Assembly (NCBI GenBank): GCA_036782915.1
Contig: DAIPYE010000028.1
Location: 1-23,511, forward strand
Origin: JAEUSI01 sp036782915
GTDB lineage: Bacteria; Bacteroidota; Ignavibacteria; Tepidaquicellales; Tepidaquicellaceae
Reading direction: 5' to 3'
Length of the DNA: 23,511 nt
Position numbers and translations under genes: made by a program. The notes beneath the pieces were generated by a model that worked only from the letters and a program-made list of their open reading frames with translations, was not told the DNA's origin and did no database searches. This document shows, in pieces, positions 14,498 to 23,511 of this stretch. How positions within the stretch are numbered: the stretch's first letter is position 1; the number at the start of each line of letters is the position of its first letter.

Positions 14498-15391
14498 ATG
14501 AAAATACTTATAACCGGAGGCAGCGGATTGCTTGGGCAATATCTGAACTGCGAACTATATACAGACAATGAAATCCTAACTTTATATAATGAAAACGAAG
14601 GTAATTGCAGGGAATTTAATTCATTAAAATCTGATCTTTCAGACATAATTAATTTAGAAAAAATATTTTCTGAATTTAAACCTGATGTTGTAATTCATTC
14701 AGCTGCTATTTCCAGACCAGAGCAATGTGATGCTTTACCGGAAGAGTATGTCAGAAATGTAAATATAGTTTTAACTGAGAATTTTGCAGAGCTTTGTCTG
14801 AAATACAATTCAAAATTAATTTTTACTTCAACTGACCTTGTTTATGACGGAGATCAGGGTAGGATGCTGACAGAGGAAAGTATATTAAATCCTGTGTCTT
14901 TTTATGCGGCGACTAAAGTAGAATCAGAAGAAAGTATTAAAAAAATTTTTGATAACTATATTATTCTCAGAACATCACTTTTGTATGGAATGGGAATGAA
15001 TCATTCTGTCAATAATTTTCATATTATGTACAATAATTTCGTGGAGAACAAAAGATCAAAATTATTCTATGACCAATTCAGAACACCTTTGTCACTAAAA
15101 AACGCTGCTGAAATAATTTCGGAGCTTATCACAAAAGATATTAAAAATGTTGTTTTGAATTTTGGAGGTAGGGAAAGAGTTTCAAGAGTGGAAATTGCTG
15201 AGATCACCTGTGATGTTTGTAATTTTGACAGGTCGCTTATTGAGAAAGTATCAATGTATGAAGTTGAGAACCTGCATAAAGTTGCTGATGTTTCACTTAA
15301 TACTGATAAACTTCAATCTTTTGGGATAAAGCAAAAATCAATTGAAGAATCTGTTTCTGAAATAGTCAGAAAGTTAAAAGTTAAAAGTTAA
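14498..15391 (+). CDS. RmlD-like NAD(P)-dependent sugar-nucleotide reductase (extended SDR)
   Basis: A 297-residue Rossmann-fold protein. The nucleotide-binding glycine motif TGGSGLLG is at residues 6-13, followed by an Asp-containing strand end. NAG-type position IHSAAISRPEQC is at 66-77, the catalytic Ser/Thr is in FTSTDLVYDG (109-118), and YAATK (Tyr136, Lys140) is the YxxxK pair. This matches the RmlD/dTDP-4-dehydrorhamnose reductase branch of extended SDRs. No rml neighbours are present, so the substrate may differ from dTDP-rhamnose. The C-terminal codons and stop lie in three tandem copies of the 7-mer AAGTTAA (15371-15391). A plus-strand promoter is not clear. Confidence 0.85.
   Translation: MKILITGGSGLLGQYLNCELYTDNEILTLYNENEGNCREFNSLKSDLSDIINLEKIFSEFKPDVVIHSAAISRPEQCDALPEEYVRNVNIVLTENFAELCLKYNSKLIFTSTDLVYDGDQGRMLTEESILNPVSFYAATKVESEESIKKIFDNYIILRTSLLYGMGMNHSVNNFHIMYNNFVENKRSKLFYDQFRTPLSLKNAAEIISELITKDIKNVVLNFGGRERVSRVEIAEITCDVCNFDRSLIEKVSMYEVENLHKVADVSLNTDKLQSFGIKQKSIEESVSEIVRKLKVKS
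15371..15391 (+). repeat. Three tandem copies of AAGTTAA spanning a stop codon
   Basis: The 7-mer AAGTTAA occurs three times without spacing, followed by a partial AAGTAAG. It encodes the last residues (KLKVKS) and the stop of the RmlD-like gene. The unit is not a multiple of three, so a gain or loss of one copy would alter only the extreme C-terminus. Confidence 0.7.
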
Positions 15392-15433
15392 AAGTAAGTC
15401 AGTATTTATCAAAATTCTAACGTTTATAAAATA

Positions 15434-16093
15434 ATGAAGAATTTTAGAATAATATATCTTTTAATGTTCATTCTTTACTGCAATGTTGCACCGGCTCAGG
15501 ATACTCCTGAGAAAGAGGGATCAAAAACATTTTCCGAAAAAACGATCAATCCATCCATTAAAAATGTCTCAATCAAAAATATTTTAGGTGACACAGATCA
15601 TGACTTGAAGTCGAACATTAATTTTAAAAATGAAATAATAATTGCTGAAAATAATTTCAAGTTCAGTCAAAATAAAAAAACTGAAAAATATTCGTTTGAT
15701 ATAATTTCATCAGTTGGAAGAAATATAAATTTCAGCGGGATCTGGGACAGCAAAGTTGTAATGAATTTTTCACCGAGTATGTACATTCAGCCTATAGAAT
15801 TTATAAATATTTATGCTAATTACAGATTAAGCAGCTTTATACCTACCGATTTAAGTGAAGGTAAAATGCAGTTGAAATCATTTGTTATCCAGAGCTTAAC
15901 TCTACTTGCTGTAGACAATTCCGTGAAATTATTGCTGGCTAACGATACCTGGATCTCCGGATTTATAGAGTATGCAATAAAGAATTTAGTGATGTTTTGT
16001 TTCATTAAGCCGGATATAAAAAGTAATAATGATCACACGATTTCCCGGGCTGAAGATGAATACTACTATTATTCCGTGAATATCAGATTTTGA
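15434..16093 (+). CDS. Exported protein of unknown function
   Basis: I do not recognise the family of this 219-residue protein. A signal peptide is clear: FRIIYLLMFILYC, then NVAPAQ, cleavage after Ala-Gln near residue 22. The next 60 residues are polar. From about residue 85 onward alternating strands appear (YSFDIISSVGR, VVMNFSPSMYI, FINIYANYRLSSF), with a final strand ending in Phe (YYYYSVNIRF). The C-terminal aromatic and strand pattern suggest an outer-membrane or surface beta protein, but no motif confirms it. It starts 42 bp after the RmlD-like gene and may share its transcript, and it converges with the YqgE gene. Confidence 0.65.
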   Translation: MKNFRIIYLLMFILYCNVAPAQDTPEKEGSKTFSEKTINPSIKNVSIKNILGDTDHDLKSNINFKNEIIIAENNFKFSQNKKTEKYSFDIISSVGRNINFSGIWDSKVVMNFSPSMYIQPIEFINIYANYRLSSFIPTDLSEGKMQLKSFVIQSLTLLAVDNSVKLLLANDTWISGFIEYAIKNLVMFCFIKPDIKSNNDHTISRAEDEYYYYSVNIRF

Positions 16094-16116
16094 AAAGCAA
16101 AAAAAATTTTATTTAA

Positions 16117-16674
16117 TTAATTAACCGACGGGTCAGCAGGAAAAGTAGAGATGAGTTTATATTTTTTACCCATCGATTTCAGGATCCTGTTCCAGAGATT
16201 TGATGGTTCATTGTCAAAAATATTTTCTGTAGAAGGTTTGTTAAGATACCATGAATTGATTTTGAGTTCGTCTTTCAGCTGATTCGGACCCCATCCAGCA
16301 TAGCCGAGAAGAAATTTAAAATCATCAGGATTTAAAGCATTATTCTGAATTAAAATTTTCAGAGATTCATAATTACCACCCCAGTAAATTCCATCCATTA
16401 TTTCGTGGCTGCCTTCGAGTATGTCTCCGGATCTGTGAATAAAATTAAGAGTATTTGTCTGAACAGGACCTCCGATAAAAACCGGAGCATTGAACTCCGG
16501 GAAGTCCTCAATTATTTCATGTAGTTTGTAATCAGTTCGTTTGTTAAGAATAAATCCGACTGAGCCTTCTTCATTATACTCAGTCAGAAGAATTACAGAT
16601 CTGGTAAAAACATCATTAAGAAAAGGGGCAGAGATCAGGATATTTCCTTTGGCAGGTTCAGCATTTTCAATCAT
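16117..16674 (-). CDS. YqgE/AlgH family (UPF0301) protein
   Basis: A 185-residue protein of typical family length. Visible family motifs are KGNILISAPFLND at the start, FTRSVILLTEYNEEGSVGFI followed by LNKRTDY (about residues 23-49), then VFIGGPVQTNTLNFIH (about 65-80), the segment near GIYWGGN, and the hallmark FLLGYAGWGPNQLKDEL (about 120-136). AlgH was named for an effect on alginate synthesis in Pseudomonas; the biochemical role is unknown. No signal peptide. It lies 27 bp downstream of the large HzsA-like gene on the same strand, so the two may be co-transcribed. Confidence 0.93.
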   Translation of the reverse strand: MIENAEPAKGNILISAPFLNDVFTRSVILLTEYNEEGSVGFILNKRTDYKLHEIIEDFPEFNAPVFIGGPVQTNTLNFIHRSGDILEGSHEIMDGIYWGGNYESLKILIQNNALNPDDFKFLLGYAGWGPNQLKDELKINSWYLNKPSTENIFDNEPSNLWNRILKSMGKKYKLISTFPADPSVN

Positions 16675-16701
16675 ATAATTTTATTTAAAATTAATAAAAA
16701 A

Positions 16702-19165
16702 TTATTTAAGTAAAATCATTCTTTTGCTTTCGGAAAAATTTTCAGCAGTTAGCTTATAAAAATAAATTCCCGAAGGAAGGTTATTTGCATTGAACTGAAT
16801 TGAATTATTTCCACTCTGTACTTTGCCGCTGATCAGAGTTGCTACAGTTTTACCTGTAATGTCAAAAACCTGAAGAGTAACATTCTGCTCTTTTGGCAGT
16901 GAAAAATTTATGGTGGTTGTTGGATTAAATGGATTCGGATAATTCTGATAAAGTCTGTATTCAGAAATTACAGCAGTTGTTTTAATATTAGAGATCAGAT
17001 CATAAGAACTTACTCTGGAGTTTGTTTCAATTTCAGCAAGCCCGGCAAGAGATTCATTATTTATCAGTCCGGTAAAACTTTTGACAATAATTTTCACACT
17101 ATCCGTAGTGGTGATCGGACTTACCTGAATAGTTGCGCCGTTTACATTTAAAGGACCTGTCGAAGAAATGTGATTTACAACATTATTATCTTTATATAAA
17201 AATATCTCGCAATCTGTCACGTGAATATTGGTAGAGTTACCGGAATTTGGCTGAATATCATACATTACAAATTTTCTGATGTCAATCGGAATTTCCCATT
17301 TTAAAACTATATACTCATTTGTCGAACCGTTAGCAATCCAGTTTACATTTAGATCCGGATTGTGAGCTTTTCTGTCAACTGCATTCTGACCTTTGAAATC
17401 ATTACCGCTGAAATTTTTAAAACTGCTTTCTCTTACATCTGCTGAAGTTGAAAGATTTGTAAAAGCACTTTCAGTTACATTTGACGGAACAGTAATAAGT
17501 GTATGACCTGCATGACATCCGACACATTTTGTACCGGAGCCGTTATTGCCAAAATTCAATCCTGTTACATGTGCAAATTCACCTTTTCGGTTTGTCATAA
17601 TTTTCCCGGTACTGTCAACCATTTGTTCAAACATAGAAATATTGGCAGGAATATCTCCTTCTGCGATCTTTCCGTCACGGTCAAGAGCGATTTCTCTGAA
17701 TAAAATTGGCTGATCTTTTCCATCAGGATCTTCCCTCTGGAAATTAAAAAAGAATCTGAATTTTGCATTCCTTGCAATCCGAGGAGCGTCAGCAACCGGA
17801 GCATCTACAGGAGCATTTGAATAAACATTCATACAGTCAAATCTGAATAATCCGCCCTGATAGAAAGTATTTGGATTTGTAGTTGGAGGTACTAAATTTG
17901 TATCAAAAGCAGTAAGATATTTAACCATCGGAGGTAACGGTTTTGGAAGTAAAATTTCAGCATTCAATTCAAGTGTACCGGGTAAATCAATCAATGGAGT
18001 TAATCCTGAACCGTCCTGATTACAATAATAAATTCCATAATCCTGTTCAATAACAGTCGAAGCATAAGACAACAATATCCTGCCGTCAGGCAGAGGAAGC
18101 GGNNNNNNNNNNCTGCATAGTACCGTAGGATGGCGGATTTGAAATATATAAAGGAGTTGTAGTATCAACTCCGATCACTTTATAAGCTTCTGAAAATCCA
18201 CTGTTATAAAATCTGATACCGGGACTACCGCCGGTATTTACCATTGATAATTCCGGAATATAAATACTATACAATTTTCTGTCAGGGGAAACGCGGGGTC
18301 TGTAAGAGAACATGCTTTTTCTGTTTCTGGAATCAGCTCCATATTGTTTAAGTCCGTCTCCATCAGGATTTACAATGCTGACCTGCCAGATATTTCCAAT
18401 ATCAGTTGTCAAAGCAAGTGATTCATTTCGGGTAAATCCGGTACCGGTTAAATTACTTGGCATGTCAATATTTAACCACCATCTTGAATAAAGAATTTTC
18501 CCGCTGAAAGGATCTATGGTTGGTTTTTCGCCGCCGTTTCTTTCTGTTGTGATCCGGAACATACCGGTGCCTAAAGTATCGACGATATAAAGATTGGTAG
18601 TTTGAATCCCCCCAATAAAAGACAATGAAGGAAACCTTGTTGATGCGAAAATTATTTTTCCGTCGGGAAGATAAACAGGATCAATATCATCATATTCATT
18701 AAATTTATAAGCTGCATTTCCGAACTGGGACAGATCAATATTTCTGTCAGTAAATGTTTTTTTACTGATTCTTCTGCTGCTTACATTTAACTCATAAATT
18801 CTCCAGTTACTGTCACGGTTTTCAATTCCTGCAAAAACAATTTTCTGACCATTCCAGTGAACACAGGGTTGCTGAACATCAATAAATCTTACATTTCCAA
18901 ACGTCATTGTACTGTCAATAAGAGTTGAAATATTCCCTGAGCTGTCTCTCATCATGAGTTTTCCCCCGACAACTTTAAATCTGGAAAAAGAACCCATTCC
19001 GGGAAGCATACCTGCCTGAGGGTATAGAATATTACCGTTGATTTCATGATTGCGGGAAACAAAAACAAGGGGATAATTGAAAGTTTGACTTTTAGCTATT
19101 TCAGAAAATAAAAATAAAATGCAAAATAAAAGGGGAATGAATAATTTTGTATGAAATTTCGACAT
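16702..19165 (-). CDS. Exported HzsA-like beta-propeller protein with CxxCH haem site and T9SS tail (interrupted by assembly gap)
   Basis: One gene is read as two frames because of the N10 run at 18103-18112. The coding strand reaches SYGTMQ before the gap and resumes PLPLPDGRILL after it. Continuity requires a gap divisible by three, so ten is not the true length. Domains in order: signal peptide (about 1-26), TolB/PD40-like propeller with VYLPDGKIIFASTRFP and PLPLPDGRILLSYA blades, a haem c-type motif CVGCH (codons at 17512-17526), a galactose-binding/discoidin-like segment (NPDLNVNWIANGSTNEYIVL), and a T9SS type A sorting tail with NYPNPFNPTTTINF and a final KRMILLK. The propeller plus CxxCH layout resembles hydrazine synthase alpha-related proteins; hydrazine chemistry is not implied. 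It is about 820 residues long and probably surface-exposed. Confidence 0.8.
18103..18112. other. Assembly gap (10 N) inside the HzsA-like gene
   Basis: Ten undetermined bases. Frames on both sides belong to one protein only if the true gap is a multiple of three. The run is therefore a placeholder. Confidence 0.98.
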
Positions 19166-19363
19166 ATTAAAAATTTTATATAAATTACTTAAATAATAAT
19201 TCTTATTAAACTTAAATTTTAAACTTAAAAATTAATTGTCAGCTGTATTTTGTTTTGGAATATTGTATAGAATTTTATACAAAAGTGAATAAAACAGATT
19301 AAATCAGATTTTAAAAAAATTGTATACCATAAAAATAAATTATTAATTTTATGATTAATAAGA

Positions 19364-19394
19364 TTGATAATGGATTTCATTTTATTTAAGTTTC
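19364..19394 (+). promoter_or_regulatory. Promoter of the first Asp-box propeller gene
   Basis: TTG (19364-19366), exactly 20 bp, then TAAGTTTC (19387-19394), one mismatch to TAnnTTTG. The leader would be about 35 nt before the ATG at 19436. Confidence 0.55.
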
Positions 19395-19435
19395 AACATT
19401 AAAAACAATTCTAATAATTTAACCCTAAAAAACAA

Positions 19436-21612
19436 ATGAGGAAACTCTTAAAATTCTTTAGCCTTTCCATAGCTCTAATGCTAGCGTTCGGCAATCTGTG
19501 CTTTGCTGATGGTTTAAACAGCATTCATACTTCAGACGGTGTTTATGTGATAGCAGCGGGAGATCAGGGAAATATCCTTCGTTCACTTAACGGCGGTAAT
19601 ACCTGGGCGAAATATACAGAACCTTCAGTAAATTTTAAAAGTGTATTTATTTCCGGATCAAATGTTTGGCTTACTGGTGATAACGGAAAGGTTTATAAAT
19701 CTTCTACAAGTTCAGTTTCTCTTACTGCTTATAATACTGGTGTGACAACTTCCATTAATTCAATTTTCTTTACTGATGCTTTGAATGGATATATTTGCGG
19801 AGATAACGGAGTATTGTATAAATCCGTGGATGGCGGTATTTCGTGGACTTTAAGTAACAGCGGAATTAATACCGTAAAACTGAATTCATTGAATTTCAAA
19901 GATGCAGCGAACGGTATTGTGGTTGGCAACAGCGGAATAGTTTATATGACTGTAAACGGCGGAGCAAGCTGGACAGCTGAAACAGTTTCGACAACAAGAA
20001 ATCTTACAGATGCAAAATATTTTTCGGACGGAATTGCAATAACCGGTGAATGGGGTACACTATTGATAAAATATGGCACAGGATCATGGGCTCCGGTAGT
20101 TACGAGAATTAACAGTGATATAAAATCTGTTTCCGGAACTTCTGCCAGTGACATCCATGTATGCGGCGGCGGAGGTTTCATCAGAAATAATAAAAACTCC
20201 AACACTACATTTCTTAATTTTGAAGTAAATCCGATGCTTGCAAATCTGGTCGACATTGTTTTTGCTAATATAAATACAGGATTTGCAGTAAGCAGTCTTA
20301 ATAATGCTGTTATCAGAACAACAAACGGCGGCACAAGCTGGGAATTACCTTCATTAACCAGTGTTAGTTACAGTTGGGAAGCAAAACCCGGTGCTAGTGG
20401 AAATTTCCTTGGAAACAATATGAGTCTTCATCCGACAGACAGAAATACAATTTTTATTGCATTTGGAAATCAGGTTTACAGAAGCAGAAATAAGGGTGAT
20501 TCATGGAGTACTTTAGGAAGTCCTATTCCAGCAGGAAATACTCCTCATTCATTTTATGTAAGCCCTATTGATACAAATATTTGGTTAGTTGCAATTGAAG
20601 GTTCACCTGATAAAATTTACAGAACCACCGATTACGGTCAAACATGGTCTACTGTTGGTCCAAACAGAAATTTCAGCAGTTACGGACAGCCTCTGGAAAT
20701 GGATCAGAATAATCCTCATATTTTTTATTTTGCTCCGGACAACGGCGGATTTTATAAATCAACAGATGACGGCGCGACTTTTACGGAAATCAGCAANNNN
20801 NNNNNNCGTTCAGAAGTCCTTGTGACCTGTTAGTTCAATGGGATAATTCAAATACAATTTTCCTTGCAGACGGTATTACCGGAAGCGGACTTGCAACAAT
20901 TTTCAAATCTGTTAACGGCGGTGTTAACTGGACATTAGTTCACACCAACTCATCTTCGAGTGAAGTTCCTTCAATGACAAATACTGTTTTTGAGAAAAAT
21001 CTTATCTATGCAACTGAATGGCCCGGAAGTACGATTTATAGATCCACAAATAACGGTGACAATTTTGCTGTCAGCCATTCAAATGGTTTTTCGGGATGGG
21101 GATCAGATATTTGCAGAGAAGATCCTACTTTGCTTGTAACAGGAAGCTGGGGAGCATCAGCTACAATCTCTATGAATGGTGGAAGTAACTGGACTAATAT
21201 CAGCTCAGGACTTTCAGGACATGGCGGCGGAATATTAATTCCGGACAGAGGTTATATTATTGCTCATCAGGGCAGCAATGTATATAAATTAAATGTGACA
21301 TATTCTGTAATTACTGCAATCAGTGAAAACACTATTGCCGGAATTCCAAATGAATTTAATTTATCTCAGAATTATCCGAATCCGTTCAATCCTTCAACAA
21401 CAATAAAATTTGATGTTCCAAATTCCGGAAATGTTTCTTTGAAAGTTTATAATGAATTAGGAAAAGAAGTTAATTCTCTAGTGAATTCATACAGGAATGC
21501 CGGTTCATATGAGATAAATTTTGATGCTTCTTCTTTATCATCTGGAATTTATTTCTATAAACTCGAATCAAATGGTCTTATATCTACAAAAAAAATGCTG
21601 CTGATAAAATAA
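19436..21612 (+). CDS. Secreted Asp-box (BNR/sortilin-like) beta-propeller protein with T9SS tail (interrupted by assembly gap)
   Basis: One gene of about 720 residues is split by the N10 run at 20797-20806. The downstream part resumes in frame at 20807 (TTC AGA AGT CCT) and continues through the Met codon at 20974 to the stop. A signal peptide covers residues 1-24. About ten Asp-box motifs (S/T-x-D/N-x-G-x-x-W/F) follow, such as SLNGGNTW, SVDGGISW, TTNGGTSW, TTDYGQTW, SVNGGVNW and SMNGGSNW. A glycine knot HVCGGGGFIRNN occurs mid-protein. The C-terminus is a T9SS type A tail (NYPNPFNPSTTIKF, ending KKMLLIK). The protein is predicted to be surface-attached or released. Asp-box propellers occur in sialidases, sortilin and YCF48; no catalytic residues are seen. 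It has a near-identical-plan tandem paralogue downstream. Confidence 0.87.
20797..20806. other. Assembly gap (10 N) inside the first propeller gene
   Basis: The downstream paralogue has continuous sequence here (AGT AAT AAT TAC CCA TTC AGA). Aligning to it, AGCAA before the gap and CGTTC after it should be separated by 8 bases, not 10. The N run therefore breaks the frame artificially. Confidence 0.95.
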
Positions 21613-21634
21613 TTTTTATATTAACAAAACTTTT

Positions 21635-21672
21635 AAAAGTTCAGACTGAGAAATTGGTCTGGACTTTTTTTA
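21635..21672 (+). terminator. Intrinsic terminator after the first propeller gene
   Basis: AGTTCAGAC (21638-21646) pairs with GTCTGGACT (21657-21665), 9 bp with one T-G wobble and a 10-nt loop. It is preceded by A4 and followed by a T7 run. It separates the two tandem paralogues. Confidence 0.88.
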
Positions 21673-21803
21673 TTGTAAATTACAGAATTTTAAAATCATT
21701 CATTTTAATTCTTTTTCAAAGAATGGAATCTTATGAACGAGCGTTATCAAAGATACAAATGCCTTGCCATGTAATAAAAAAATTAATTTATAGAATTTTA
21801 TAA

Positions 21804-21834
21804 TTGAATTAGCTTTTCAGAAACATTACTTTTG
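21804..21834 (+). promoter_or_regulatory. Promoter of the second Asp-box propeller gene
   Basis: TTG (21804-21806), exactly 20 bp, then TACTTTTG (21827-21834), a full match to TAnnTTTG. The leader is about 30-35 nt. With the terminator upstream, the paralogue is an independent transcription unit. Confidence 0.68.
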
Positions 21835-21872
21835 ATAAATCACCTTTTTAGAAATTAAACAATCAGACTCAC

Positions 21873-23511
21873 ATGAAAAAGTATACATACTTTACACTTT
21901 TTTTTCTTATTGGAATATTATTAAGTACAGGGAATTCTTATTCACAGGGATTTAACAGTATTCATACACCGGATGGTGTTAATATTATTGCTGTTGGAGA
22001 TGCCGGCAAAATATACAGATCTGTTAACGGAGGAAATACCTGGTCAAGTTATACAAATCTTACCGTAAATTATAAATCCGTTTATTCCATGAATGACAAT
22101 GTCTGGATTGCCGGTGCTGACGGAAAAATTTACAAGACTTTAAAAACTAATGCTCCTCTGAATGCCATAAATGTTGGCGTTTTAACTTCAATAAATTCTG
22201 TGTGCTTTGTAAATGATAATATAGGATTTCTTTGCGGGGATGATGGCGTAGTGTATAAATCAGTTGACGGCGGAACAAACTGGACTTCGAGCAATTCTGG
22301 AATAAGTTCAGTTAAATTAAATTCAATAAGTTTTTCTGACATTTTAAATGGAGTTATAGTTGGAGATAATGGAAAGGTTTTTATAACTGCAGACGGAGGA
22401 TCCAGTTGGACTTCTGAAACAGTAAACACTTCCAGAAATTTTCTAAAAGCAAAATATTTCACTGACGGAATAAGTATAGTCGGAGAGTACGGAGTACTTT
22501 TATTGAAACCAAACGGCTCTGCCTGGTCATCAGTAAATACCAGAATAAATACCGATATTCGCGGAGTCAGCGGAACATCAATGAATAATATTCACGTTTG
22601 CGGCGGCGGCGGTTTTATAAGAAATAATACAAACAGTAATGTGAAATTCAGTAATTTTGAAATTAATCCAATGATGCTGAATCTTACAGATATCTTTTAT
22701 TATGATGCAACAACAGGTTTTGCTGTAAGCAGTCTTACACCTGCTATTATCAGAACAACCAATAGCGGAGTTTTATGGGATCTTACCGGAGGAGCTACCA
22801 GAACTTTAACATGGGTTTCTAAACTTTCTGCAAACAGCGGAATCGGTAATAATCTCTGCATGCATCCGAATAACAGGGATGCAATGTTTGTTGTTTACGG
22901 AAGCACTGTTTACAGAAGCGGTAACAGAGGAGATACATGGACAAATATAGCTTCAGTAGCAGGTGGCGGAGCTGCGCATTCATTTTATGTAAGTCCGATT
23001 GATACAAATATCTGGATGATAGCGATAACCGGCTCGCCGGATAAAGTAAAAAGATCAACAAACTATGGTGCAACATGGACTGATATTGTTTCGAGAAATT
23101 TCAGCAATTATGGACAACCGCTTGAAATGGATCAGAATGATCCGCGAATATACTATTTTGCCCCGGATAACGGCGGGTTCTATAAATCTACAGATAATGG
23201 AGTTTCATTCAATGAGATCAGTAATAATTACCCATTCAGAAGTCCATGTGATATTATAGTTACATGGGATAGTTCAAATGTTATTTTTGTAGGAGATGGA
23301 GTGACTGGAAGCGGAAATGCAATAATTTTCAAATCAGTTAACGGAGGAGTGAACTGGACACAGGTTTATACTGTAGCTTCAAGTGAAACACCTTCACTTT
23401 GTAACAGTGTATTTGATCAGTCACTTGCTTATTCCACCGAATGGGGAGGAAGCGGTTTTTATAAATCAACTAATTACGGAAATAACTGGACACTGGCAGG
23501 AAGCACCGGTT
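21873..23511 (+). CDS. Second Asp-box beta-propeller protein, tandem paralogue, 3' end outside window
   Basis: The frame is open from the ATG at 21873 to the window edge (546 codons, no stop). A signal peptide is present (KKYTYFTLFFLIGILLSTG, then NSYSQ, cleavage near residue 25). The body aligns end to end with the preceding gene at roughly 60% identity by eye over a sampled 80-residue block. The same Asp-boxes occur (SVNGGNTW, SVDGGTNW, TADGGSSW, STNYGATW, STDNGVSF, SVNGGVNW, STNYGNNW), as do HVCGGGGFIRNN and YFAPDNGGFYKST. The remaining part should hold the last blades and a T9SS tail, outside the window. It supplies the template that resolves the gap in its neighbour. No enzymatic motif is visible. 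Confidence 0.88.
   Translation, partial: MKKYTYFTLFFLIGILLSTGNSYSQGFNSIHTPDGVNIIAVGDAGKIYRSVNGGNTWSSYTNLTVNYKSVYSMNDNVWIAGADGKIYKTLKTNAPLNAINVGVLTSINSVCFVNDNIGFLCGDDGVVYKSVDGGTNWTSSNSGISSVKLNSISFSDILNGVIVGDNGKVFITADGGSSWTSETVNTSRNFLKAKYFTDGISIVGEYGVLLLKPNGSAWSSVNTRINTDIRGVSGTSMNNIHVCGGGGFIRNNTNSNVKFSNFEINPMMLNLTDIFYYDATTGFAVSSLTPAIIRTTNSGVLWDLTGGATRTLTWVSKLSANSGIGNNLCMHPNNRDAMFVVYGSTVYRSGNRGDTWTNIASVAGGGAAHSFYVSPIDTNIWMIAITGSPDKVKRSTNYGATWTDIVSRNFSNYGQPLEMDQNDPRIYYFAPDNGGFYKSTDNGVSFNEISNNYPFRSPCDIIVTWDSSNVIFVGDGVTGSGNAIIFKSVNGGVNWTQVYTVASSETPSLCNSVFDQSLAYSTEWGGSGFYKSTNYGNNWTLAGSTG

Noticed and set aside
16702..18168. A separate gene starting in the sequence right of the first N run (MILQLL...)
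   Set aside because: That start is out of frame with the real coding sequence right of the gap. The tail belongs to the protein starting at 19165.
19942..20334. Open minus-strand frame of about 130 codons (a similar one at 22130-22462)
   Set aside because: Both are antisense to equivalent parts of the two propeller paralogues. They recur only because the paralogues do.
20589..20825. Open plus-strand frame across the second N run
   Set aside because: It is a different phase of the propeller gene; the true frame is shown by the paralogue.

Overview
The window is AT-rich DNA from a Gram-negative bacterium of the Bacteroidota/Ignavibacteriota (Chlorobi-related) type. Four things point there: C-terminal type IX secretion (T9SS) tails with the core YPNPFNP; five promoters matching the Bacteroidota form TTG-N20-TAnnTTTG; generally poor Shine-Dalgarno sites; and an initiator tRNA with no encoded CCA. 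Two runs of exactly ten N (18103-18112 and 20797-20806) mark it as a draft scaffold. Each run interrupts one gene, and neither run has the true length of the missing sequence.

Left part, all on the minus strand (1-5371): an etfB-etfA pair (electron transfer flavoprotein), a BFN/DUF151 protein with a UVR tail and an outer-membrane barrel end at an intrinsic terminator near 2131-2163. Next come coaX (type III pantothenate kinase), a YjbQ/UPF0047 protein and a truncated multi-pass glycosyltransferase that starts with TTG. An isolated initiator tRNA with its own promoter and terminator (5513-5668) follows on the plus strand.

Middle (5755-11202): a small periplasmic Spy-like protein, a 499-residue helical protein of unknown role, and a 72-residue secreted peptide with a strong promoter and SD. 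After the peptide gene lies a 546-bp gene-free stretch with three consecutive nested-hairpin elements, the most unusual part of the window. Then come a DUF6526-type membrane protein, a lipoprotein gene split by a frameshift at a T8 run, and a secreted thioredoxin-TPR protein.

Right-centre (11350-16674): the glyoxylate shunt operon aceB-aceA, an RmlD-like reductase, an unknown exported protein and a YqgE/AlgH protein. Glyoxylate shunt plus ETF fits growth on fatty acids or other acetyl-CoA-yielding substrates.

Right end (16702-23511): three large T9SS-type exported proteins. One is a minus-strand HzsA-like beta-propeller protein with a single CxxCH haem site, a discoidin-like domain and a sorting tail. 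The other two are tandem plus-strand paralogues built from Asp-box beta-propeller repeats; the second runs off the window.
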